Of a stretch of DNA of 13,804 nucleotides, positions 1 to 6,115 are shown piece after piece. Source of the DNA: an uncultured Mycoplasmatota bacterium. Its GTDB lineage: Bacteria > Bacillota_I > Bacilli_A > RF39 > UBA660. The notes under the pieces were generated by a model. It ran no database searches. It saw nothing but the letters and a program-made list of their open reading frames with translations, and was not told where the DNA came from. The position numbers and the translations under genes are program-made. Position 1 is the first letter of the stretch. Each line of letters begins with the position of its first letter. The DNA is taken from the NCBI GenBank assembly GCA_946497375.1, contig CAMMKE010000030.1:1-13804 (forward strand). Direction: 5' to 3'.

Positions 1-305
1 AATCCTTGGAGGTAACGACAAGGTAAAAACAAACTTGTTTGTTTTATTTGTTCTTGACTAATACTATCCATTATGATACATTATAGATATAAGAGGCGAT
101 GTATAAAAGATGGAGAAAGGAGGAAATTTAAAATTTCTTGGAAAAGTATTAATTTTGTAAATTGTAGGTACTTTTAGGGTGAAATTTTCATTTTCCCCTG
201 GCGAATTTACTAAATTGGTTCCTGTTTTGGAGGTCAATTTTCAAAATTACCTTTTTGCAATCATTTATAAGCTATGCTATAACACTTGCAGAAAGGAGGA
301 ACTTT
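1..305. other. Intergenic region upstream of the Rpn gene, with a degenerate duplicated leader
   Basis: I see no convincing gene in these 305 bases. The last part (255-305) holds the promoter and ribosome binding site of the Rpn gene. Positions 102-130 match 278-306 at 24 of 29 bases without gaps: a TATAA box, then AGAAAGGAGGAA and TTTA. In the upstream copy the place of the ATG is AAA, so it looks like the dead leader of a lost paralogue. Between them, 151-203 and 204-256 share a weak 53-base repeat (about 30 of 53 positions). Multi-copy Rpn families and insertion-sequence scars could both leave such traces; which one applies cannot be told here. Confidence 0.45.
255..283 (+). promoter_or_regulatory. 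Sigma-A-type promoter of the Rpn gene (extended -10)
   Basis: TTGCAA at 255-260, a 17-base spacer, then TATAAC at 278-283 preceded by TG at 275-276 (extended -10). Transcription would start near 290, giving a leader of about 16 bases that carries the SD GAAAGGAGGA (291-300) in front of the ATG at 306. Confidence 0.65.
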
Positions 306-332
306 ATGAATAAAGTACCTAGATTTATATAA
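306..332 (+). CDS. Eight-codon leader ORF formed by an in-frame stop in the Rpn gene
   Basis: ATG at 306 sits five bases after a near-perfect SD (GAAAGGAGGA, 291-300) and is followed by seven codons (NKVPRFI) and TAA. It shares its frame with the Rpn ORF that restarts at 336, with one TTA codon between. It is probably the original Rpn start cut off by a nonsense change; it may now act as a re-initiation leader. Confidence 0.45.
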   Translation: MNKVPRFI

Positions 333-335
333 TTA

Positions 336-1124
336 ATGGCTGATACAACTGCAAAAGCCCTAGTTAAAGATGACCATTACAAGTGGTTTTATGAAGACTT
401 TATTAAATTCACAACAGGTATTGACCTTAAGCCTTATACGGCAATAGACAATGAACTTAATACAGGTAATAAGGTTAAAGATTATAGAGCAGATACTATA
501 TTTCTTTATAAGAATAATCTTGTTAATTTAGAATTTAATCAATTTGTTTATGATCATACTATGATAAAGAATATTAAATATGCTCTACGCCTTGCCGGTA
601 ACGGTTATTTACAAGGAGAACAGTATTATCATAGATATGTAACGCAAATAAATCTGAATAATAAGATAAAAAGTGATAAAGTAAAGAAATGGAATGAAAA
701 AGATTATAAGTTAGAAGATTATAAATCTAAAGCTTATTTAAAAGATGTAAGAATAATTACAATAGATTTAGGGGAGTATAAAGGCATTATCTATGATGGT
801 ACCAATAAATATGAAACATATTTATCTATGTTAACAGCCGAATCTTATGAAGAAATGGAAAGAATAGTAGGAGATTTAAAGGAGGGAAAAATAATTATGG
901 AAAAATTAAAACAATTAGGCTTAGATGATGAGTTTGGAGCATATTATGATGCAGAGATAGTACATAGAAAAGAGATAAATTCTGCTAGAAGTGATGGCAG
1001 AAAAGAAGGTGCTAATAATGAGAAGAAATCTATTGCAAAGAATCTTCTCAAAATGAATTTATCTGTTAAAGATATAATGAAAGCGACAGGACTATCTAAG
1101 AAACAAATAACTGCATTAATGTAG
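336..1124 (+). CDS. Rpn family recombination-promoting nuclease / PD-(D/E)XK transposase-like protein, 5' end interrupted
   Basis: Predicted PD-(D/E)XK DNase of the Rpn (YhgA/PF12784-like) family; E. coli members promote RecA-independent recombination and are toxic or anti-phage. Visible here: an N-terminal TTAKALVKDDHYK block, catalytic-core residues Asp53 (RAD) and Glu66-x-Asn68 (NLEFNQ), and a C-terminal helical part ending in an HTH-like TGLSKKQI. The best SD (291-300) belongs to an ATG at 306 in the same frame, but that frame reads only eight codons (MNKVPRFI) before TAA at 330-332. The ATG at 336 follows the stop by three bases and has no SD, so translation of the long part would need re-initiation after the short peptide. 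The rest is open and intact (262 residues). It could be a recent pseudogene, a translationally coupled toxin, or contain a sequencing error at 330. The family call is fairly sure; activity is uncertain. Confidence 0.7.
   Translation: MADTTAKALVKDDHYKWFYEDFIKFTTGIDLKPYTAIDNELNTGNKVKDYRADTIFLYKNNLVNLEFNQFVYDHTMIKNIKYALRLAGNGYLQGEQYYHRYVTQINLNNKIKSDKVKKWNEKDYKLEDYKSKAYLKDVRIITIDLGEYKGIIYDGTNKYETYLSMLTAESYEEMERIVGDLKEGKIIMEKLKQLGLDDEFGAYYDAEIVHRKEINSARSDGRKEGANNEKKSIAKNLLKMNLSVKDIMKATGLSKKQITALM
897..1124 (+). CDS. Possible intragenic RpnS-like product (C-terminal 75 residues of the Rpn gene)
   Basis: Met188 of the Rpn reading frame is preceded by AAAGGAGGG (878-886), 11 bases or fewer from the ATG at 897. 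This is one of the strongest SDs in the window and lies inside the coding region. Translation from it would give a 75-residue protein with the C-terminal helical region and the HTH-like end, without the nuclease core. In E. coli, Rpn genes are known to make such a short in-frame product (RpnS) that neutralises the full-length toxic nuclease. The separate copy of exactly this stretch at 1195-1374, starting at the same Met, supports this as a real start. Some SD-like strength could instead reflect the Lys-Glu-Gly codons. Confidence 0.5.
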   Translation: MEKLKQLGLDDEFGAYYDAEIVHRKEINSARSDGRKEGANNEKKSIAKNLLKMNLSVKDIMKATGLSKKQITALM

Positions 1125-1308
1125 AAGTTTCAACTATATCTACTAAAATAAGATACCATCATCTTTTTGAATTTAGAAAAAGGGAAAAATAATTATGGAA
1201 AAATTAAAACAATTAGGATTAGATGATGATTTTGGAGCATACTATAATGCTGAGATAGTACATAGAAAAGAAGTAAATTCTGCAAGAAGTGATGGTATAA
1301 AAGAAGGA
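897..1308 (+). repeat. Imperfect direct repeat, 114-base units at 897-1010 and 1195-1308
   Basis: The two units are 298 bases apart start to start and agree at 103 of 114 positions. The similarity extends about 13 bases upstream of each ATG. Outside this the two loci differ, so only the 3' domain of an Rpn gene was duplicated, or a second copy lost its 5' part. Confidence 0.8.
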
Positions 1309-1374
1309 GAAAGTATTAATAAAGTAATGGACTACACTGGTTTAAAGAAAAAAGAAATTAAAATGTTAATGTAA
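1195..1374 (+). CDS. Stand-alone copy of the Rpn C-terminal (RpnS-like) protein, 59 residues
   Basis: This small ORF begins with the same Met and the same eleven residues (MEKLKQLGLDD) as the inner product of the Rpn gene. Its first 38 codons match 897-1010 at 103 of 114 bases, and 7 of the 11 differences are silent. It then lacks about 16 residues and ends with a similar TGLKKKEI tail. Homology continues upstream across the start (GGGAAAAATAATTATGG in both), but the SD has decayed from GGAGGG to AAAGGG, and an in-frame TAG at 1174 cuts it off from any longer protein. No nuclease core is present. It may be a remnant of a second Rpn gene, or a functional free antitoxin. It ends just before a strong terminator. 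Confidence 0.5.
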   Translation: MEKLKQLGLDDDFGAYYNAEIVHRKEVNSARSDGIKEGESINKVMDYTGLKKKEIKMLM

Positions 1375-1380
1375 GAAAAT

Positions 1381-1402
1381 AAAAACGTCTTAGGACGTTT
1401 TT
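1381..1402. terminator. Bidirectional rho-independent terminator between the Rpn locus and the CPBP gene
   Basis: A perfect nine-base stem, AAAAACGTC (1381-1389) with GACGTTTTT (1394-1402), closes a TTAG loop. The T run on + and the A run (T run on -) let it serve both converging units. Its last two bases are part of the CPBP stop codon. Confidence 0.85.
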
Positions 1403-2084
1403 AATATGTAAATATAGATAAAAGTATTAAAGCACTATTATGTATAGCATGCATTATAATAGATGGATAAATACTTTTAGTATCATAATAAGTTAAAGCA
1501 AAGAAAAAGCCTAAACTACCATATGGAATAACATATAAATACTCTAAGATATTACCACTACCTATTACATGTAATAGACCAAATATTAATCCAGAAGCTG
1601 TTGCATATACCCATTTATTTTTAAATATCTTAGATACACCTTTTCTAAATGTTAATTCTTCTGCAATAGGAGCAAGGATACCTGCTGTAAATAACATTAA
1701 ATAAGGGGTAGAACTAACTAAATTTTGTACAGCAGCTTCATTACTAGAAGTATTTAGATTAGTTATTAAACCTATCGCTATATTCGATATACACATAATC
1801 ATTAAACCTATAAACCAGTACTTAAAAGCAGTATCCATACTTAATTTCCAACTATTTTTGAAAGTCTTAAATTCTTTTTTTAACTCCTTGAAGTATAAAA
1901 TTATTAATATTAATACTAACATCAAGTCTGTAAACGTGTTTACTATCGCTAAGTCACTTGCTGTATAATTTTTAACATCAATATTAAATAGTGCGATTGG
2001 TATTACTTGTAAATAACTACTAAAATAAAATATAAGAAATGTTAGTAGTCCTTTACATATCTCTAATATTCTTTCTTTTTTCAT
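1401..2084 (-). CDS. CPBP family intramembrane glutamic endopeptidase (CAAX protease / Abi)
   Basis: Integral membrane protease of the CPBP (Abi, PF02517) family, which in bacteria cleaves membrane substrates or protects against bacteriocins. The longest frame starts at a GTG at 2093; counted from there the protein has 230 residues. Motif 1 EELTFRKG (Glu145-Glu146, Arg150), motif 2 FGLLH (His175) and motif 3 HAIHN (His215, Asn219) are all present, so it should be active. Several hydrophobic segments alternate with Lys-rich loops. I prefer the ATG at 2084 (MKKERILEIC, 227 residues), because AGTAGGTG lies about eight bases before it and is too close to the ATG at 2090. It is transcribed away from the rimP operon from a promoter sharing that operon's -35 region. 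Substrate unknown; bacteriocin immunity is one option. Confidence 0.88.
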   Translation of the reverse strand: MKKERILEICKGLLTFLIFYFSSYLQVIPIALFNIDVKNYTASDLAIVNTFTDLMLVLILIILYFKELKKEFKTFKNSWKLSMDTAFKYWFIGLMIMCISNIAIGLITNLNTSSNEAAVQNLVSSTPYLMLFTAGILAPIAEELTFRKGVSKIFKNKWVYATASGLIFGLLHVIGSGNILEYLYVIPYGSLGFFFALTYYDTKSIYPSIIMHAIHNSALILLSIFTY

Positions 2085-2103
2085 ATTCATCACCTACTAT
2101 ATA

Positions 2104-2132
2104 ATAATATCATTAAATATGAGTTTTGACAA
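2104..2132 (-). promoter_or_regulatory. Promoter of the CPBP protease gene
   Basis: On the minus strand, TTGTCA (2132-2127), a 17-base spacer and TATTAT (2109-2104). Transcription would start near 2097, leaving a leader of only about 13 bases with the AGTAGGTG SD. The -35 box overlaps that of the rimP promoter, which points the other way. Confidence 0.65.
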
Positions 2133-2154
2133 AAATAATTTTATATAGTATAAT
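2126..2154 (+). promoter_or_regulatory. Consensus sigma-A promoter of the rimP-nusA-rnpM-infB operon
   Basis: Perfect TTGACA (2126-2131), 17-base spacer, perfect TATAAT (2149-2154); start expected near 2161. Both hexamers match consensus, as expected for a strongly expressed translation operon. Five bases of its -35 are shared with the divergent CPBP promoter. Confidence 0.9.
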
Positions 2155-2168
2155 TAATTGCAAGAAAG

Positions 2169-2200
2169 GAGTGAAGTTTAAAAGACTTCGCTCTTTAATT
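2169..2200 (+). promoter_or_regulatory. Leader hairpin before rimP, attenuator-like
   Basis: GAGTGAAGT (2169-2177) pairs with ACTTCGCTC (2185-2193), nine pairs with one G-U, around a seven-base loop. It starts about eight bases after the expected transcription start and is followed by TTTAATTT. It resembles a weak rho-independent terminator placed 23 bases before the rimP start, so it may attenuate the operon. NusA, which acts on such hairpins, is encoded downstream, making feedback conceivable. It could also simply stabilise the 5' end. Confidence 0.45.
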
Positions 2201-2215
2201 TGTAAGGAGGTAGTA

Positions 2216-2464
2216 ATGGAAAGTAAAGTAAAATCTTTAATAGAAGATAAAATTAAAGACTTAGGACTATTTGTTAGTAGTGTTTATTATTCTACTCTAG
2301 AAGGAGTTAAATCATTAAATATTGAACTTGATAGTGATGAAGTAATTGATGTTAATAAAATAACAGAAGCGACTAAAATCATTAATCCAATTATGGATGA
2401 GAATAATTTATGTGATGATATCGATGTACTCGATATTCATTCTAAAGAGAAGGGAGATGTGTAA
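2216..2464 (+). CDS. rimP: Ribosome maturation factor RimP, N-terminal domain only
   Basis: RimP binds the 30S subunit and helps its late assembly in the cytoplasm. The 82-residue product fits the RimP N-terminal domain: a helix with KIKDLGLFVSSVYY, then strands with SLNIELDSDE, a second helix, and the domain-end strand DIDVLDIHSKEKGDV, where family members carry the EVSSPG-type motif. Usual RimP is about 150 residues, with a C-terminal SH3-like domain; that half is absent, and nusA starts two bases after the stop, so no room is left for it. The start is ATG 2216, with AAGGAGG five bases upstream; the frame is open further 5', but that part lies in the promoter. Position directly before nusA supports the call. 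Sequence similarity is modest, so the name rests partly on context. Confidence 0.75.
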   Translation: MESKVKSLIEDKIKDLGLFVSSVYYSTLEGVKSLNIELDSDEVIDVNKITEATKIINPIMDENNLCDDIDVLDIHSKEKGDV

Positions 2465-2465
2465 A

Positions 2466-3686
2466 ATGAATGGAAAAGAGTTTCTTAAAGCCGTTGACTT
2501 AGTAGTTAAAGAAAAGCATATAGATAAAGAAGTTATCTTTGAAGCGATGAGAAATGCTTTAACTAGTGCTTATAAGAAGAATGCTAAAAGTAAAAATAAT
2601 AATGTAAAAGTTCTAATTAATGAAAATAATGGTGATATTAAAGTATATTCATATTTAACTGTTGTACCTGATGATAAGATGACTAAAGAAGAGTATGAAG
2701 ATGCTTTATTTGAGCGTTATGCTGAAGATGATGATTTAGATACTGAAATCAGTGAAAAAGAGTTTAAAGAAGAAGAGAAAGCTAAGGAGAAGGAAGAGGA
2801 TGATAAAGAAAAGATTAGTTTCTTTAATCCTGGGACTGAGATTAAACTTAGTGATGCTAGAAAGATAGATAAGACTGTTAATGTTGGAGATACTATTGAT
2901 ACTGAAGTTACTCCTAAAGACTTTGGTAGAGTTGCAGCAAGTACTGCTAAACAAGTAGTTATTCAAAAGATTAGAGAAGCTGAGCGTAGTAGTATTACTG
3001 ATGAGTTTGGTGATAAACAAGATGAATTACTTGTTGGTACAGTTGCTCTTGAAGATACTGATAACTACTTTATAGACTTAGGACGTACTAATGGTATCTT
3101 ACCTAAGAAAGATATTATACCTGGCGAAAAGATAAAGATGGGTAGTCAGATTAAAGTCTATGTTACTAAAGTAGATAATAATGGTAGAAGTTTACTTGTA
3201 CTTTTAAGTAGAAGACATTATGGCTTTGTTAAAAGACTATTTGAAAGTGAAATACCAGAACTTGTTGATGGAACAGTACTTTTATATAGTGTTGCAAGAG
3301 AAGCAGGGGTTAGAAGTAAAGTAGCAGTATACTCAGAGAATCCTAAAGTTGATCCTATTGGAGCATGTATAGGAGAAAGGGGTAGTCGTATTGCCTCTAT
3401 TATAACAGAACTTAATGGTGAGAAAGTAGATATCGTTAAATATGATAGTGATCCTGCAGTATTTATCGCTAATGCCTTAAGTCCTGCTAAAGATGTAACA
3501 GTATTAATTACTGATCCAAAGAAAAAAGAAGCTTTAGTAATAGCAGATGGAGATAACTTCTCACTTGCTATTGGTAAGAAAGGTCTTAATGCTAAACTTG
3601 CTACTAGACTTACTAAATATAAAATAGATATTAAAACTAGTGAACAAGCTAAAGAGATGGGTATTAGTATAAAATCAGAAGAATAG
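2466..3686 (+). CDS. nusA: Transcription termination/antitermination protein NusA
   Basis: NusA binds RNA polymerase and nascent RNA and modulates pausing, hairpin termination and antitermination. In the 406-residue product: N-terminal polymerase-binding domain (about 1-65 and 123-180, with EVTPKDFGRVAASTAKQVV at 147-165), S1 domain (about 185-250), KH1 with GACIGERGSR (299-308) and KH2 with AIGKKGLNAKLA (368-379). There is no C-terminal acidic repeat domain, as usual in Firmicutes. Compared with B. subtilis NusA (371 residues) it carries an extra charged stretch around residues 68-122, rich in Glu, Asp and Lys. The start at 2466 follows AGGGAGA with good spacing and lies two bases after the rimP stop, implying coupling. 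The SD of rnpM overlaps its stop codon. Confidence 0.97.
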   Translation: MNGKEFLKAVDLVVKEKHIDKEVIFEAMRNALTSAYKKNAKSKNNNVKVLINENNGDIKVYSYLTVVPDDKMTKEEYEDALFERYAEDDDLDTEISEKEFKEEEKAKEKEEDDKEKISFFNPGTEIKLSDARKIDKTVNVGDTIDTEVTPKDFGRVAASTAKQVVIQKIREAERSSITDEFGDKQDELLVGTVALEDTDNYFIDLGRTNGILPKKDIIPGEKIKMGSQIKVYVTKVDNNGRSLLVLLSRRHYGFVKRLFESEIPELVDGTVLLYSVAREAGVRSKVAVYSENPKVDPIGACIGERGSRIASIITELNGEKVDIVKYDSDPAVFIANALSPAKDVTVLITDPKKKEALVIADGDNFSLAIGKKGLNAKLATRLTKYKIDIKTSEQAKEMGISIKSEE

Positions 3687-3695
3687 GAGGTAGTT

Positions 3696-3956
3696 ATGAA
3701 AACTAGAAAGATTCCTCTTAGAACCTGTGTTGTTACAGGAGAAAAATTAGATAAAAGAGACCTTATTAGAGTAGTTAAAAATAAAGAAGGCGAAGTAAAA
3801 GTTGATTTAACTGGAAAAATGAACGGTAGAGGTGCATATATTAAAAGAGATGTAAAAGTCTTAGATGAAGCGATTAAGAAAAAGAGTTTAGAGAGAAAAT
3901 TAGAATGTAATATTAGTAATGAGGTATATGATGAAATAAGAAAAATATTAGAGTGA
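3696..3956 (+). CDS. rnpM: RNase P modulator RnpM (YlxR family)
   Basis: Small (86-residue) basic RNA-binding protein of the YlxR/DUF448 family. In B. subtilis it binds the RNase P RNA and lowers RNase P activity. Family signature visible: RTCVVTGEKLDKRDLIRVV near residues 9-27 and NGRGAYI at about 43-49, followed by a Lys-rich helix. TAGGAGG (3684-3690), which includes the nusA stop codon, is its SD with five bases to the ATG. The infB start lies nine bases downstream. The ylxQ gene (L7Ae-like protein) that normally sits between ylxR and infB is missing. The stop is TGA, and the infB ATG follows in the same frame. Confidence 0.93.
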   Translation: MKTRKIPLRTCVVTGEKLDKRDLIRVVKNKEGEVKVDLTGKMNGRGAYIKRDVKVLDEAIKKKSLERKLECNISNEVYDEIRKILE

Positions 3957-3965
3957 GGTGATTAT

Positions 3966-6089
3966 ATGACAATAAGAGAATATGCAGAAGATGTTAATAG
4001 AAGTGTTGAAGATATAGTTAAACATATGGAAAGTCTTTCTATGGATACAAGTGATTTAGATAGATTTCTTAGTGATGATGAGATTATCCTTCTAGATAAT
4101 TCTTTTCAAGATGAAGAAGATTATGTAGAAGATGCTCCAGATGAAGAGATGATTAAAGACTTCTCTTTAGATGAGAAAGCTGAACAAATTGCTTATGAAG
4201 CTAATCTTACAAATGACCACGAGATTAAGACAAGTAAAGTAAAGAAAGTTAAGAAGCAAGATAAAGATAAGAGTAATTTTAGACAAGAAAGAAAAAATAT
4301 CTATAAGCATAAAGAGAAACTACAAAGTAATGAACAAGTAGTGGATAAGAATGTTTTACTATATAAAGAAGGTATGACTGTTAAAGAACTTGCAGATCTT
4401 TTAGATGTTTCTACAGGGGAAATTATTAAGAAATTAATGGGGCTAGGGATTATGGCAACATTAAATAATTCTCTTAGTTTTGATAGTGTTGAAGTACTTG
4501 CCTTAGATTATAATAAAACAGTAAAAAAAGAAGAGACGGCAGATATTTCTAATTTTGAAAATTATGAGATTGAAGATAAGGAAGAAGACTTAGTAGAACG
4601 TCCTCCTGTTGTTACTATTATGGGACATGTTGATCATGGTAAGACAACTCTTTTAGACTACATCAGAGAAAGTAATGTAGCAGGTGGAGAAGCTGGTGGT
4701 ATTACTCAAGAAATTGGAGCATATCAAGTAGAATGTAAAGGTAAGAAGATAACCTTTATCGATACACCAGGACATGCTGCTTTTACGGAGATGAGAGCAA
4801 GAGGAGCTAGTGTAACTGATATAGTTATCATTATCGTAGCAGCAGATGATGGGGTTATGCCTCAGACTAAGGAAGCAATTGATCATGCTAAAGCTGCTAA
4901 AGTTCCTATCATTGTTTGTATCAATAAAATAGATAAACCTGAAGCTAATGTAGATAGGGTAATGACTGGTTTAGTCGAAGCAGGACTTACTCCAGAGGAG
5001 TGGGGTGGAGATACGATTGTTACTAAAATTTCTGCTAAAACTGGAGAAGGTGTTGATGAACTACTTGAAAACATTTTATTAATCGCTGAGATGAGTGAAT
5101 TAAAAGCTAATCCTAATCGTTATGCAACTGGGGCGGTTCTTGAAAGTAAAATGGATAAACATGTAGGAGCAGTTGCAACTTTGTTAATCCAAAATGGTAC
5201 TTTAAGATTAGGTGATCCTATTGTTGTAGGAACAGCTTTTGGTAAAGTTAGAACTCTTAAAGATGATTTAGGAAGAAACATAACCACTGCTCCTCCATCT
5301 ATGCCAGTAGAGATAACAGGACTATCTAGTGTTCCAAGTGCTGGAGATAAATTTATGGCTTTTGAAACGGAAAAACAAGCTAAACAGATTGCAAGTGATA
5401 GAGCTTTAAGAGAAAAAGAAGCTGATACTAATAGAACTGGTATGAGTTTAGAGGAGTTATTTGGTAGAATTAATGAAGGTTTAAAAGAGATAAATGTAGT
5501 ATTAAAAGCAGATACTAATGGTAGTTTAGAAGCTGTTAGGTCATCTTTAGAAAAGATTGATGTAGAAGGCGTTAAAATAAATATTATTCGTGGTGCAGTT
5601 GGCGGTATTACAGAAAGTGATATTGTTCTTGCAGGGGCTTCTAATGCTATAGTAATTGGCTTTAATGTTAGAGGAAGTAATAAAGTTCAAGATATGGCAA
5701 AAGAATATGGTATCGAGATTAGAACGTACGATATTATATATAAAGTTGTTGAAGATATGGAAAAAGCTATGAAAGGTATGTTAGAGCCAATTTATGAAGA
5801 AAAAGTTACTGGTACAGCTGAGATACGTCAACTATTTAAATTTTCTAAAGTTGGTATGATTGCAGGTTGTCATGTAACTTCAGGTATTATTAAAAATAAT
5901 GATAAAGCTAGAGTAATAAGAGATGGTATTGTCATTTATAATGGCTCTATAAAGTCACTTCAACATGAAAAAGATCAAGTTAAAGAAATATCTAAAGATC
6001 ATGATTGTGGACTTACTTTAGATAACTTCCAAGACTATAAAGAAGGAGATACTATCGAAGTATATGAACTTGTAGAAGTAGAGAGATAA
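3966..6089 (+). CDS. infB: Translation initiation factor IF-2
   Basis: GTPase that places fMet-tRNA on the 30S subunit and promotes subunit joining. In the 707 residues: two IF2_N-type modules (about 1-45 and 133-183) flanking an acidic/Lys-rich linker; then the G domain with GHVDHGKT (220-227, P-loop), DTPGH (266-270), NKID (320-323) and SAK (356-358); then the beta-barrel domain II, domain III and the C-terminal fMet-tRNA-binding domain. Length is close to B. subtilis IF2 (716). GAGGTGAT at 3955-3962 is the SD and overlaps the rnpM stop. It is the last gene of the operon; a hairpin terminator begins at its stop codon. Confidence 0.98.
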   Translation: MTIREYAEDVNRSVEDIVKHMESLSMDTSDLDRFLSDDEIILLDNSFQDEEDYVEDAPDEEMIKDFSLDEKAEQIAYEANLTNDHEIKTSKVKKVKKQDKDKSNFRQERKNIYKHKEKLQSNEQVVDKNVLLYKEGMTVKELADLLDVSTGEIIKKLMGLGIMATLNNSLSFDSVEVLALDYNKTVKKEETADISNFENYEIEDKEEDLVERPPVVTIMGHVDHGKTTLLDYIRESNVAGGEAGGITQEIGAYQVECKGKKITFIDTPGHAAFTEMRARGASVTDIVIIIVAADDGVMPQTKEAIDHAKAAKVPIIVCINKIDKPEANVDRVMTGLVEAGLTPEEWGGDTIVTKISAKTGEGVDELLENILLIAEMSELKANPNRYATGAVLESKMDKHVGAVATLLIQNGTLRLGDPIVVGTAFGKVRTLKDDLGRNITTAPPSMPVEITGLSSVPSAGDKFMAFETEKQAKQIASDRALREKEADTNRTGMSLEELFGRINEGLKEINVVLKADTNGSLEAVRSSLEKIDVEGVKINIIRGAVGGITESDIVLAGASNAIVIGFNVRGSNKVQDMAKEYGIEIRTYDIIYKVVEDMEKAMKGMLEPIYEEKVTGTAEIRQLFKFSKVGMIAGCHVTSGIIKNNDKARVIRDGIVIYNGSIKSLQHEKDQVKEISKDHDCGLTLDNFQDYKEGDTIEVYELVEVER

Positions 6090-6115
6090 AAAAGTAGGAG
6101 AGATTCCTACTTTTT
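6089..6115. terminator. Bidirectional terminator between infB and the multi-HTH gene
   Basis: An eleven-base perfect stem, AAAAAGTAGGA (6089-6099) with TCCTACTTTTT (6105-6115), around the loop GAGAT. It touches the infB stop and contains the stop codon of the antisense gene (6107-6109), so it ends both converging transcripts. Confidence 0.9.

Noticed and set aside
2..61. Open frame from the left edge ending in TAA at 59-61, possibly the tail of an upstream gene
   Set aside because: Only 19 codons are visible, with no recognisable motif; it could be chance, so it is not listed as a gene.
336..2084. Rpn nuclease and CPBP/Abi protease as one defence island
   Set aside because: They are convergent and separated by a bidirectional terminator, and CPBP proteases have many non-defence roles; proximity alone is not enough.
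2736..3020. 94-codon ORF on the minus strand inside nusA
   Set aside because: Low-complexity Phe/Leu/Ser-rich mirror of the Lys/Glu-rich nusA stretch, no SD; a shadow.
4653..5074. Two minus-strand ORFs inside infB
   Set aside because: Antisense to the conserved IF2 G domain, no SD or family likeness.
3696..6089. RnpM-IF2 fusion under genetic code 4 (TGA as Trp)
   Set aside because: A good SD overlaps the TGA, TGG encodes Trp throughout, and truB also ends in TGA within a terminator, so TGA is a stop here.
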